Shown here: positions 25,793 to 34,679 of the stretch, one piece after another
Layout: each line of letters begins with the position of its first letter
How positions within the stretch are numbered: the first letter of the stretch is position 1
NCBI GenBank assembly: GCA_020252645.1
Contig: JADCCN010000001.1
Span: 208,099 to 272,098, forward strand
Direction of reading: 5' to 3'
Length of the DNA: 64,000 bases
From: Methylobacterium sp.
Lineage (GTDB): Bacteria; Pseudomonadota; Alphaproteobacteria; Rhizobiales; Beijerinckiaceae
Translations under genes and position numbers: made by a program
Notes under the pieces: model-generated
Database searches by the model: none
What the model was told of the DNA's origin: nothing
Seen by the model: only the letters and a program-made list of their open reading frames with translations

Positions 25793-26380
25793 TCAGGGCA
25801 GGACGAGCGCCGGTATCGCCCCGGATCGGAAGCGGGCGGGGCGATTGCGCGAGAGGTAATCGCGCATCCAGAAGCCGAGATAGCCGAAAAGCGCCACGGC
25901 GAGGCCGGCCGCGAACCAGCTCCTGTCGATGCTCGAATAGATCGTGACGGCGACGAGGCCTGCCAGGATGCCAAGGCCCATGATCAGCATGCCCCAGAAC
26001 TTCCAGGGTGGCACGCCAGCCAGCAGTTCCACTTGCGGCCGCGCCCCTTCGGCGCGCTCGCACAAGGCGGTGACGAAGCGGGTATAATCGTCGTTCTGTT
26101 TTTCCGTCTCGATCAGCGATTTCCAGGAAAGGCTGTCGAAGGTCACGCTCTTGCCATCGGTCGCGCGCAATGTGCAGGCGAAAGCGCGATGCGCCGTGTT
26201 GCGCGGCGAGAAGCGCAAGGTGACGCGCTCGATGCCCGTCAGCGGAAATCGCTGGATGGATCGCCCTCGCGTGGCGATCAGCTCATAGGCGGTCAGTTCG
26301 AGCTCCAGCTCTGCCGCAAATGGCTTGGGGCGATGGCTGTAGAGGATCGTGGCCGCCTTGGGCGCAATCTCTGTGGGCAT
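25793..26380 (-). CDS. Uncharacterised membrane protein with two TM helices
   Basis: I do not recognise a named family. In 195 residues, a soluble N-terminal half (about 1-120) reads like a PH-like beta domain (LTAYELIATRGRSIQRFPLTGIERVTLRF..., then TDGKSVTFDSLSWKSLIETE). Two hydrophobic helices follow at about 130-175 (WGMLIMGLGILAGLVAVTIY and AGLAVALFGYLGFW). The pattern resembles bacterial membrane-anchored PH-domain proteins, so an envelope-associated role is plausible. ATG at 26380 was preferred to a TTG ten codons upstream. It is divergent from the SixA-type phosphatase gene. Confidence 0.65.
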   Translation of the reverse strand: MPTEIAPKAATILYSHRPKPFAAELELELTAYELIATRGRSIQRFPLTGIERVTLRFSPRNTAHRAFACTLRATDGKSVTFDSLSWKSLIETEKQNDDYTRFVTALCERAEGARPQVELLAGVPPWKFWGMLIMGLGILAGLVAVTIYSSIDRSWFAAGLAVALFGYLGFWMRDYLSRNRPARFRSGAIPALVLP

Positions 26381-26469
26381 GGGCCGTGTCGTTCCTTTGT
26401 CGCAGGCCAAGCTCCTTGCCTCAGGATGGCGAGCGCGTCAAAGGTCGGGCGATCATCGGGAGTTCGGCT

Positions 26470-27000
26470 ATGCCGGTTCGGCTCATTCTCATGCGGCACG
26501 CGAAATCGGCATGGCCGGACGGCGTTGCGGATTTTGATCGGCCTCTGGCGCCGCGCGGGCAGGAAGCCGCGCCGCTGATGGGGCGCTGGCTGGGGAAACA
26601 GCCCTGGAAGCCTGACCTTGTTCTGGTTTCGGCCGCGAAGCGCACGCGCGAGACATGGGCGCATGTGGCGCCCGCCTTGCCCGGCCTGGATGTGGAGGCC
26701 ACCCCGGCCATCTACGCGGCCAGTGCCGGGAGCTTGCTGGATCTCGTGCGGGAATCGGGTGGCGCGATGGTCACGCTGATGCTTGTGGGGCATAATCCCG
26801 GCATGCAGGAACTCGCTTTCGGGCTCGCCGATCCCGCTGCCGGCGATCGCGAGGCCTTGCGCCGCCTCTCTCGGAAATACCCCACCGCCGGCATCGCCAT
26901 CCTCGAGCAGGAGGGCGGCTGGAAGGATGTCGCGCCGGGCTCGATGCGGCTTTCCACCTTCATCACCCCGCGCGCGCTGGGCGGCATCGACGAGGATTGA
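26470..27000 (+). CDS. SixA-type histidine phosphatase
   Basis: Cytoplasmic phosphatase of the histidine-phosphatase superfamily, 176 residues. The catalytic RHG-type motif is LMRHAKS, with Arg9 and His10, and the second histidine is His108 in LVGHNPGMQEL. In SixA proteins these remove phosphate from phosphohistidine on Hpt domains or phosphotransfer proteins, which makes the orphan Hpt gene about 4 kb upstream a conceivable substrate (inference). The ATG at 26470 starts exactly at the domain; a longer upstream frame was rejected. The stop codon lies inside a three-copy 11-bp tandem repeat. Confidence 0.88.
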   Translation: MPVRLILMRHAKSAWPDGVADFDRPLAPRGQEAAPLMGRWLGKQPWKPDLVLVSAAKRTRETWAHVAPALPGLDVEATPAIYAASAGSLLDLVRESGGAMVTLMLVGHNPGMQELAFGLADPAAGDREALRRLSRKYPTAGIAILEQEGGWKDVAPGSMRLSTFITPRALGGIDED

Positions 27001-27029
27001 GCGGGGGTTGAGCGGGGGTTGAGCGGGGG
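26997..27029. repeat. Three perfect 11-bp tandem units at the sixA stop
   Basis: TTGAGCGGGGG occurs three times in succession without mismatch. The TGA stop of the SixA-type gene is in the first unit, so extra copies would not alter the protein. This is probably a recent slippage product. Confidence 0.85.
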
Positions 27030-27082
27030 ATTATGAACGGCCACCCTTGCTTGTCTCGCCGGCAATCGCCAAATCTCGCTCC

Positions 27083-28549
27083 ATGGCGGGGCAATCCTCC
27101 GTGCCTCCGGGCACCGTTCTCGAAACTCTGGTTCATGGCCTTGCAGGGCTTGGCGGCCTCTTTGGCGCGCCTTCCCTGCGCATTGGCGTCACGGGGCTGA
27201 GCCGTGCGGGCAAGACCGTGTTCATCACCGGCCTTGTGCATGCGCTGGTCTCCGGCGCGCGCATGCCCGGCTTCAGGCCGCGCGCCGAGGGGCGCGTCCG
27301 CGAGGCCCGGCTGGTGCCGCATCCGGATGATGCCCTGCCGCGCTTCGCCTATGAGGATCACCTCGCAACGCTGACCGGGCCCGAACGCGATTGGCCGAAC
27401 TCCACCCGGCAGATCTCGGCCCTCTCCGTGGAACTCTCCTACCAATCCCGGAAGGCCTGGCTTGGGGGCCTGATTGGCCCGGCAGGGGTGATCAGCACCG
27501 GGGCCTCCACCCTGCGGCTCGATATCGTGGATTATCCTGGCGAATGGCTGCTCGACCTGCCGCTTCTCGGGCAGGATTACTGGAAATGGTCGGCCGAGAC
27601 CCTCGCCAAGGCCCGGAATGGTGTGCGTGAGCCGCTCTTCGCGGGCTATCGCGCGGCACTTTCGGAAATCGATCCGCTGGCGGAAGCGAGCGAGGCAGCG
27701 GCGAGAAAGCTGGCGGCGATCTTCACCGAAGCCCTGCGCGCCTGCCGTGCCGAAGGGCGCGGTCTTTCGGCTTTGGCGCCCGGCCGTTTCCTCATGCCCG
27801 GCGATCTCGAAGGCGCGCCGGCGCTCACCTTCGCGCCGCTGGAGGCTTTGGACCGCGAACCGCCATCGGGCTCGCTTGCAGGGCTGATGATCCGCCGCTT
27901 CGAGGCCTACAAGGCGAAGGTGGTGCGTCCCTTCTTCGTGGATCACTTTTCGCGCCTCGACCGGCAGGTGGTGCTGGTCGATGTGCTGGGCGCGCTGAAT
28001 GGCGGCCCGGAGGCCGTTGCGGATCTGGAGGCGGCGCTCTCGGATGTGCTGTCGGCCTTCCGGGTCGGCGGCAATTCGCTGCTTTCCAGCCTGTTTTCCC
28101 CGCGCGCGAGCCGGGTGCTCTTTGCGGCCACCAAGGCCGATCACCTGCATCACACCAGCCACGACCACCTCGAGGCGATCCTCCGCATGATCGTGCGGCG
28201 CGCCTGGCATCGTGCCGAGGCGGCCGGGGCCGAGGTCGATGTCGCGGCCATTGCCGCCATCCGCGCGACGCGCGAGGTGCAGGTGGAGCGGAAGGGCGAA
28301 AGCCTGCCCGCCATTGCCGGCATTCCGATGCGCGGCGAGAAGCTCGGCGGCGAGGTCTTCGACGGCTCCCGCGAGGTGGCGTTCTTCCCCGGCGATCTTC
28401 CCGCCGAGCCCGAGCGCGTGTTTTCGGGCGATCCCGTACCGCTGAAATTCCTCGCTTTCCGGCCGCCTTTCTTCCGGGCCGGCGAGCACTTGCCCGGCAT
28501 CCGCCTCGATTCCGCGCTTCAAGAACTGATCGGAGAGGATCTCGCATGA
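27083..28549 (+). CDS. ycjX: YcjX-like GTPase/ATPase
   Basis: P-loop protein of 488 residues of the YcjX (DUF463) family, predicted to bind GTP or ATP. Walker A is GLSRAGKT at residues 38-45, and the Walker B-like segment is LDIVDYPGEWLLDLPLL near 155. Escherichia coli YcjX is about 465 residues and belongs to the phage-shock regulon, although the cellular role is unclear. The N terminus was set at ATG 27083, just before the domain. It overlaps the next gene by 4 bp (ATGA), the usual ycjX-ycjF pairing. Confidence 0.88.
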   Translation: MAGQSSVPPGTVLETLVHGLAGLGGLFGAPSLRIGVTGLSRAGKTVFITGLVHALVSGARMPGFRPRAEGRVREARLVPHPDDALPRFAYEDHLATLTGPERDWPNSTRQISALSVELSYQSRKAWLGGLIGPAGVISTGASTLRLDIVDYPGEWLLDLPLLGQDYWKWSAETLAKARNGVREPLFAGYRAALSEIDPLAEASEAAARKLAAIFTEALRACRAEGRGLSALAPGRFLMPGDLEGAPALTFAPLEALDREPPSGSLAGLMIRRFEAYKAKVVRPFFVDHFSRLDRQVVLVDVLGALNGGPEAVADLEAALSDVLSAFRVGGNSLLSSLFSPRASRVLFAATKADHLHHTSHDHLEAILRMIVRRAWHRAEAAGAEVDVAAIAAIRATREVQVERKGESLPAIAGIPMRGEKLGGEVFDGSREVAFFPGDLPAEPERVFSGDPVPLKFLAFRPPFFRAGEHLPGIRLDSALQELIGEDLA

Positions 28550-29544
28550 AAGGCGTGCCGAAACCGCGCGAGCCGGAGGTCTTTGCCCTCGAGGGGGAGA
28601 AGCGGGCGGTGTCTTTCCGCGAGGAGGCGGATTTCACGGCCGCGCCGGACGCAGGTCCCGAGCCTGCCGTGCCGCGTCGCGGAAGCTGGCTGACGCGCGC
28701 CTTCTGGAGCGCCCTCGGGCTTCTGGTCTCGCTGTTCCTCCTGGATGCGGTCTGGTCGCTCGTCCTGAGCCTGCAACAGAAGAGCGTGCTCGCGGGGCAG
28801 GCGGGGCTTGCGCTGATCGCGGTGATCGCGCTGATCGCGGTCATCTGGCTGCTGCGCGAGGTTTTCGCGCTGCTCCGCCTCAGGGCGGTTGCAGGCTTGC
28901 GCGAGGAGGCCCGCATCGCGGGTTTGCAACCAAGCGATTCCGAGGTGCGGGCGCTGACGGCGAAGCTGGTCGCCTTCTACGCGAAAGACCCCACCACCGC
29001 GGCCGGCCGCGCCGAGATCGAGCGCAGTCTTGGTGAAATCCATGATCCCGAAACGCGCCTCGCCATTGCCGAGCGTGCCCTGCTTGCCGCCAAGGATGAC
29101 GCGGCCCGCGCGATGATCGCGAGCGCCGCGCAGAGGGTGTCGGTCGTCACGGCCGTCTCGCCCCGCGCGCTGGTGGATGTCGCTTTCGTGCTCGCGCAAT
29201 CCGTGCTGCTCATCCGCAAGCTCTCGGCCCTCTATGGCGGCCGCGCCAGCGGCTTTGCGCTGATCGGTCTCGTGCGGCGCGTGGCAGGGCATCTGCTGGT
29301 CACCGGCGGCATGGCCGCGGCCGAGCAGGTGCTGGGGCAGGTGATGGGGGCGGGGCTGGCCGCGCGCCTCTCCGCCAAACTCGGCGAGGGGCTGCTGAAC
29401 GGCATCCTCACCGCGCGTATCGGCATTGCGGCTTTCGAGGCCACCCGCCCCCTGGATTTCCGGGCGCTTCCGCCGGTTTTACTACCAGAGATTGTAAAAA
29501 AGATCATCTCACAAGAAAAAGTTGCGGAAAAACCTGCCGCGTGA
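28546..29544 (+). CDS. ycjF: YcjF-like membrane protein (TIGR01620/DUF697 family)
   Basis: Inner-membrane protein of 332 residues encoded with YcjX. A charged N terminus precedes two membrane helices (about 48-70 and 84-106: FWSALGLLVSLFLLDAVWSLV, then LALIAVIALIAVIWLLREVF). A DUF697-like C-terminal domain runs from about 190, with SALYGGRASGFALIGLVRRVAGHL and hydrophobic ends. ATGA overlap with ycjX implies translational coupling. The operon appears to end here: AT-rich sequence and the flagellar sigma-54 site follow within 100 bp. Confidence 0.87.
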   Translation: MKGVPKPREPEVFALEGEKRAVSFREEADFTAAPDAGPEPAVPRRGSWLTRAFWSALGLLVSLFLLDAVWSLVLSLQQKSVLAGQAGLALIAVIALIAVIWLLREVFALLRLRAVAGLREEARIAGLQPSDSEVRALTAKLVAFYAKDPTTAAGRAEIERSLGEIHDPETRLAIAERALLAAKDDAARAMIASAAQRVSVVTAVSPRALVDVAFVLAQSVLLIRKLSALYGGRASGFALIGLVRRVAGHLLVTGGMAAAEQVLGQVMGAGLAARLSAKLGEGLLNGILTARIGIAAFEATRPLDFRALPPVLLPEIVKKIISQEKVAEKPAA

Positions 29545-29624
29545 TCACCCGATCCGGCCGATTGTTCCAGCAACTTTTAGTTGTGTATCTATCTAACCTA
29601 TTGAAATATATTACCCTGTTGCTC

Positions 29625-29639
29625 TGGCACGACCCTTGC
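29625..29639 (+). promoter_or_regulatory. Sigma-54 (RpoN) promoter of flgE copy 1
   Basis: TGGCACGACCCTTGC is a perfect match to TGGCACG-N4-TTGC, with the GG and GC doublets 12 bp apart, about 90 bp upstream of the hook gene. The surrounding DNA is unusually AT-rich for this genome. The 10-mer AGTTGTGTAT at 29579-29588 recurs upstream of the second hook gene's sigma-54 site. Confidence 0.88.
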
Positions 29640-29729
29640 CAACCTCATCGGCAGGCCGGGGTCTGGTCAGGTCTAGCGTCGTGACCCTCGCCACCAGTTT
29701 TTTCTTGTGAGCGATCGAGGTTCGCATCC

Positions 29730-31079
29730 ATGGGTATCTTCGGTGCAATGACCACGGCGATCTCGGGCCTGACGGCCCAGAGCTTCGCCCTTGAAAACAT
29801 CTCGGGCAACATCGCGAACTCGCGCACGACCGGCTTCAAGCGGGTCGATACGTCATTCGCGGATCTTGTCCCGGATCTTCCGCCCAAGCGTGAGCTTTCC
29901 GGCAGCGTGGGCGCCTTCAGCCGCAACACCGCGACCGTCCAGGGTGACATCCAGGCGAGCCAGATCGGCACGCACATCGCGATCTCCGGCGAGGGTTTCT
30001 TCGCGGTCCGTGAGCGCACCGGCGAAGTGGAGGGCCAGCCTGTCTTTGCCGGAGCGGAAATGTATACCCGCCGCGGCGATTTCGAACTCGACCGCAACGG
30101 CTATCTCGTGAACGGCACCGGCTACTACCTGATGGGTTATCCGGTGAACCCGCTCACCGGTGCGGTGACAGGGTCGGCGATTCAGGTCCTGCGCATCTCG
30201 CCGAACAATCTGCCGGCCCGCGCCACCAACGAGATCGAATACAACGTCAACCTGCCGAAATATCCGCTGACGAACAATGCCAGTCCCACCGTTCCGGGTT
30301 CGGAACTCCTGACCGGTCCGCTCTATACCGGTGCGACAGTCGCCGCGGTGGATGAGAACGGCTTCCTCGACCGGACGATCGCCGGCCAGTCGGTCACGGT
30401 CTATGACGCGGCCGGCTCGCCGGTGAACGTCCAGATCCGCTGGGGCAAGACCACCAATACATCGCCGGAAACCTGGAGCGCCTACTACCTGTCGGATTCC
30501 GCGGCGACGGGTCCTGCGCCGAAATGGACGCGCATCTCGAACACGGTCCAGTTCAACGCCTCGGGCCAGCTCACCAGCCCGGCCACCGGCATCATCCCGG
30601 CCTTCGCCTTCACGGTGAATGGCGTGACGACGCCGGCGATCGACATCAACTTCGGGACGATCGGGCTGACCCAGTTCGCCGATCCCAACGGCCAGCTCGT
30701 TCCCAATCGCATCAGCCAGAATGGTTATCCGACCGGCAAGTTCCAGCGTGTGCAGGTGGGTGAGGGTGGCCGCGTGATGGGCTCCTACTCGAACGGCCAG
30801 ACCGTGCCGCTTGCACAGATCCCGCTGGTCCAGTTCCCGGCCGATAATCTGCTCAAGCGGGGCGATGGCGGCATCTTCGAGCAGACCCTCGAGAGCGGCC
30901 AGCCGCTGCTTATCGATGCCGGGCGGAATATCCTGGGCGGTTCGCTTGAAGCTTCGAACTCCGACATCGCCGACGAGTTCTCGAAGATGATCATCACCCA
31001 GCAGGCCTATTCCGCCAATACCCGCGTGGTCTCCACTGCGCAGACCATGCTGCAGGACGTGATCAACATCATCCGCTGA
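29730..31079 (+). CDS. flgE: Flagellar hook protein FlgE, copy 1
   Basis: Hook subunit of 449 residues. The N-terminal rod/hook motif is MGIFGAMTTAISGLTAQSFALENISGNIANSRTTGF in conserved order, and the C terminus ends SNSDIADEFSKMIITQQAYSANTRVVSTAQTMLQDVINII, which forms the polymerisation coiled coil. The central 250 residues are the exposed D1/D2 hook domains. It is monocistronic by spacing, with its own sigma-54 site, and is followed 326 bp later by a paralogue of identical length. Hook genes under RpoN control are typical of late class II/III flagellar genes in alphaproteobacteria. Confidence 0.95.
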   Translation: MGIFGAMTTAISGLTAQSFALENISGNIANSRTTGFKRVDTSFADLVPDLPPKRELSGSVGAFSRNTATVQGDIQASQIGTHIAISGEGFFAVRERTGEVEGQPVFAGAEMYTRRGDFELDRNGYLVNGTGYYLMGYPVNPLTGAVTGSAIQVLRISPNNLPARATNEIEYNVNLPKYPLTNNASPTVPGSELLTGPLYTGATVAAVDENGFLDRTIAGQSVTVYDAAGSPVNVQIRWGKTTNTSPETWSAYYLSDSAATGPAPKWTRISNTVQFNASGQLTSPATGIIPAFAFTVNGVTTPAIDINFGTIGLTQFADPNGQLVPNRISQNGYPTGKFQRVQVGEGGRVMGSYSNGQTVPLAQIPLVQFPADNLLKRGDGGIFEQTLESGQPLLIDAGRNILGGSLEASNSDIADEFSKMIITQQAYSANTRVVSTAQTMLQDVINIIR

Positions 31080-31304
31080 GCAAGAAGGCTGGCGCGTCAG
31101 GCCAGAGCGTAACTCCATGATCCCCGTTCGGGACAGGCATGAACTTCAGAAGACCGGCGAGGCGGCCCATCGCCTGGCCGGCCTTCCGGTGCGCCATGCC
31201 CGACGCGGCAGAATTTGCCGCCAGCCCGGCAGAAGGGTTCTGCGGAGTGGCGCACGCGTTGCGCGTTACAATCAAAAGTTGTGTATTTTCAATATATACA
31301 ACTT

Positions 31305-31319
31305 TGGCACGAATTCTGC
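31305..31319 (+). promoter_or_regulatory. Sigma-54 (RpoN) promoter of flgE copy 2
   Basis: TGGCACGAATTCTGC has one mismatch to TGGCACG-N4-TTGC, about 86 bp before the second hook gene. An imperfect inverted repeat, GTTGTGTAT against ATATACAAC, lies just upstream (31279-31303) and includes the AGTTGTGTAT word shared with the first hook promoter. This is the main content of the 325-bp gap between the two flgE genes. Confidence 0.82.
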
Positions 31320-31404
31320 GTTGAGGCCGGCAGCGCCCGGTCCGCTTGCAGAAGGCTTCGTCGACCGGGGGCTTGTCCAGTCCCTGAACGACGAGGTTTC
31401 TGCC

Positions 31405-32754
31405 ATGGGTATCTTCGGAGCGATGACAACGGCCGTTTCCGGCCTGACCGCCCAGAGTTTTTCGCTCGAGAACATCTCGGGCAACATCGCCAACTCGCGC
31501 ACGACCGGCTTCAAGCGGGTCGATACGGCGTTTTCCACGCTGGTGCCGGATCTGCCGAGCGGCCGGGAATTGGCGGGCTCCGTTGGCGCCTATAGCCGGA
31601 ACATGATCGGCAAGCAGGGTGACCTGCTGTCAAGCGTGATCGAGACCAACATGGCCATCGCCGGCGAGGGGATGTTCACCGTGAAGCAGCGGACCTCCGT
31701 TTCGGATGGCGTCCCGGTCTTTGGTGGCCAGAACTTGTACACCCGGCGCGGCGATTTCGATGTCGACCGCAACGGCTATCTCGTGAACGGCTCGGGCTAC
31801 TCCCTGATGGGCTACCCGGTCGATCCGATCACGGCCTCGCCCACGGGGTCGGCGCTGCAGGTGATCCGCGTCTCGAACGACAACCTCGCGGCGCGCGCCA
31901 CCACCGAGGTGACCTACCGCGCAAACCTGCCGCGTTATCCGCGGACCGGATTCGCGGACATTACGGTTCCCGGTTCCGAGCTTCTCTCGGGCCCGGCCTA
32001 TACCGGCGCGACGATTGCCGCGAGCGACGAGACCGGCTTCCTCAACCGCACCATTTCCGGCCAGGCCGTGACGGTCTACAACTCGGTCGGCAGCCCGGTC
32101 GATGCGCAGATCCGCTGGGGCAAGACCTCGAACATCGCGGGTGCTGAGACCTGGTCGGCCTATTATCTCAGCGACTCCGATGCGACCGGTGCTGCGCCGA
32201 AATGGACGCGGCTCGTTTCGGGCGTGACCTTCGACGGCAATGGCCGCATGACCGCGCCTGCTTCCGGCAGCGTATCGGTAACCTTCACGGTTGATGGTTC
32301 GACGAGTGGCGCGATCGACATCGTGTTCGGCGCGTCGGGCCTCAGCCAGTTCGCGGATTCGAACGGCACCGTGAACATCAACACCCTGTCCCAGGATGGC
32401 TATCCCTCCGGCACTCGCACGGGCTTGGAGATCGGCGAGGGCGGTCGCGTCATGGGCATCTATTCCAACGGGCAGACCGTTGCGCTCGCGCAGGTGCCGC
32501 TCGCCCAGTTCGCCTCCGACAACCTTCTCAAGCGCAAGGATGGCGGGGTTTTCGAGGAAACGCTGGAGAGCGGCGCGCCGATCTATGTCGATGCGGGGCG
32601 CAACCTCGCCGGCGGGACTCTCGAAGGCTCGAATGCGGATATCGCGGATGAATTCTCGAAGATGATCGTCACGCAGCAGGCCTATTCGGCCAACACGCGG
32701 ATCATCACAACGGCGCAACAGATGCTGCAGGACACGATCAACATCGTCCGGTAG
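31405..32754 (+). CDS. flgE: Flagellar hook protein FlgE, copy 2
   Basis: Second hook subunit, also 449 residues. The first 45 and last 60 residues are almost the same as copy 1, while the surface-exposed middle is clearly diverged, the pattern expected of an old tandem duplication under selection for assembly. ATG at 31405 gives the conserved MGIFGAMTTAVSG start; the frame is open upstream but without homology. It is followed by flgK after 42 bp, so copy 2 probably heads a flgE2-flgK-flgL transcript. Whether both copies build one mixed hook or alternative hooks cannot be told. Confidence 0.95.
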   Translation: MGIFGAMTTAVSGLTAQSFSLENISGNIANSRTTGFKRVDTAFSTLVPDLPSGRELAGSVGAYSRNMIGKQGDLLSSVIETNMAIAGEGMFTVKQRTSVSDGVPVFGGQNLYTRRGDFDVDRNGYLVNGSGYSLMGYPVDPITASPTGSALQVIRVSNDNLAARATTEVTYRANLPRYPRTGFADITVPGSELLSGPAYTGATIAASDETGFLNRTISGQAVTVYNSVGSPVDAQIRWGKTSNIAGAETWSAYYLSDSDATGAAPKWTRLVSGVTFDGNGRMTAPASGSVSVTFTVDGSTSGAIDIVFGASGLSQFADSNGTVNINTLSQDGYPSGTRTGLEIGEGGRVMGIYSNGQTVALAQVPLAQFASDNLLKRKDGGVFEETLESGAPIYVDAGRNLAGGTLEGSNADIADEFSKMIVTQQAYSANTRIITTAQQMLQDTINIVR

Positions 32755-32796
32755 CGGCTTCAGAACCGGTCGGATGGCCGGACACAGGAGGGTCAA

Positions 32797-34677
32797 ATGG
32801 GTCTGCTTTCCGCGCTCAGCAATGCGGTCTCGGGGCTGACGGTCAACCAGTCCCAGATGGACATCATTTCGCGCAACGTCGCGAACAAGAACACGGTCGG
32901 CTATAACCGGCGGGTCCTGCGCACGCAGGAGACGAGCGCCACCGGAATCACGGCCGGAGCGGTGCGCGAGATCGGCGTCGATCGCATGCTCGACACCCTG
33001 ATTCAGAAGCAGCTCCGCACGGAAGCCTCGGGCGGGGGCTACGCCTCCATCCGGGCCGACTTCCTCTCGCGCATCGATTCGATGTTCGGCAAGCCGGGCA
33101 GCGCCAACGGCATCAACAAGACCTTCGCGGATTTTTCGACCGCGATGCAGCAGCTCGCGGCCGATCCGGCCTCGCCCACGACCCGGCAGCAGGTGCTGGC
33201 CAAGGCGCAGAGCCTTGCCTCGGGCATCAGCTCGCTGTCGCAAAACGTGCAGGCCATGCGCGCCGAGATCGAGGCGCGCATCGCCAACGATGCCCAGAAG
33301 GTCAACGGCCTGCTCGAAGGCATCGAGAAGGCCACGAAGCGCCTGAATGAGGTGTTCGACGATTCGACCCGCCAGGGCCTGCTCGACGAGCGCGACCGCT
33401 ACATCGATGATCTCTCGAACTATTTCGACCTGCAGACCTTCGATAACGGCACCGGAAACTTCAACATCTACACAAGCTCGGGCGGCCCGCTCTTCATCGA
33501 GGGGCGCAGCCTGCGCGTCGAGTTCGACGGGCGGTTCGCCGTTAACGCGAACAGCATCTATGATCCGGACCCGGCGCTCTCCACGCTGGGCCGTCTCGTG
33601 ATGTCCGACCCGATCGGCAGCAAGATCGACCTTACCCGCAACGGGCTGGTCCGTTCCGGCAGCATGGCCGCCCTGTTTGATCTGCGAGACAGCATTCTCG
33701 TGGAGACCCAGGCGCATCTTGATGAATTCGCCGCGGCCGTCACGACCTCGCTCGGTGATAGCACGGTCGCGGGCACCGCGGCGACCGTCGGGCCGCAGCA
33801 GGGCTTCAACCTCGACCTCAATGCGCTGCAGAGCGGCAATGTGGTCACGCTGGAATACACGATCCAGCCGGCCGGCACGAAGCAGAAGGTGTCGTTCATC
33901 GCGGTGAACAACCCCGCCGCGCTGCCGCTTCCGGCGGGCGCGACCGCCGACCCGAACGACATTGAATACGGCATCGACTTCTCCGGCGGCATGCCAGCGG
34001 CGATCACCGCCATCGGCACGGCGCTGGGCGCGCCCTTCACCGTCAACAACCTCGGCCTCGGCATCGTGCAGATCCTCGATGATGGCGCGGCCAACACGCG
34101 CGACATCAACGCGCTCTCGGCCCGCGCCACCGTGACGGGACTGACCAACCAGGGTCTCGCCCTGCCGTTCTTCGTCGATGGCAATGCGGGTTCGCAACTT
34201 TACACAGGCTCCTTCGACAGCGGTTCGCAGAAGCGCGGCTTCTCGACTGGCATCCGCGTCAACCCGGCGCTGCTGGCCGACCCCAGCCGCCTGGTGGTCT
34301 TCCAGACCATACCGCAAACGACGCCGACCGGCGATCCGGCGCGTCCGAGCTTCCTGCGGGACCAGCTCCAGAGCTGGGAAACCGACTTCACCCCGGCCAT
34401 CGCGCTGACCGGCTCGACCGCGATCTTTCGCGGCACGTCGAGCCTGTTCCTCGATCGCATGATTGCGGCGCAAACCCAGGCATCGAGCAATGCGACGGCT
34501 TTGGCCGAAGGCCAGGAGGTGGTGCTCTCCACCCTGCGCGAGCGCGCCTCCGAAGTATCGGGTGTCAACACCGATAAGGAGCTCGCCGATCTCATCGAGA
34601 TCCAGAACATCTACGCCGCCAATGCCCGCATCATCTCTTCCGTCCGCGACATGTTCGACGCCCTGCTGAGGATCTGA
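32797..34677 (+). CDS. flgK: Flagellar hook-associated protein 1 (FlgK)
   Basis: First hook-filament junction protein, 626 residues. The N terminus GLLSALSNAVSGLTVNQSQMDIISRNVANKNTVGYNRR is characteristic, and the C terminus carries the matching helix (VNTDKELADLIEIQNIYAANARIISSVRDMFDALL). AGGAGGG precedes the ATG. It is exported through the flagellar apparatus with help of FlgN, a probable homologue of which is encoded at 49430. It lies between flgE2 and flgL, the standard order. Confidence 0.95.
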   Translation: MGLLSALSNAVSGLTVNQSQMDIISRNVANKNTVGYNRRVLRTQETSATGITAGAVREIGVDRMLDTLIQKQLRTEASGGGYASIRADFLSRIDSMFGKPGSANGINKTFADFSTAMQQLAADPASPTTRQQVLAKAQSLASGISSLSQNVQAMRAEIEARIANDAQKVNGLLEGIEKATKRLNEVFDDSTRQGLLDERDRYIDDLSNYFDLQTFDNGTGNFNIYTSSGGPLFIEGRSLRVEFDGRFAVNANSIYDPDPALSTLGRLVMSDPIGSKIDLTRNGLVRSGSMAALFDLRDSILVETQAHLDEFAAAVTTSLGDSTVAGTAATVGPQQGFNLDLNALQSGNVVTLEYTIQPAGTKQKVSFIAVNNPAALPLPAGATADPNDIEYGIDFSGGMPAAITAIGTALGAPFTVNNLGLGIVQILDDGAANTRDINALSARATVTGLTNQGLALPFFVDGNAGSQLYTGSFDSGSQKRGFSTGIRVNPALLADPSRLVVFQTIPQTTPTGDPARPSFLRDQLQSWETDFTPAIALTGSTAIFRGTSSLFLDRMIAAQTQASSNATALAEGQEVVLSTLRERASEVSGVNTDKELADLIEIQNIYAANARIISSVRDMFDALLRI

Positions 34678-34679
34678 CC

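Noticed and set aside
31630-34473. Very long (947-codon) minus-strand frame opposite flgE2 and flgK
   Set aside because: Composition is Arg/His/Gly/Asp-rich with no motifs, and both plus-strand genes are certain. It results from high-GC codon bias.
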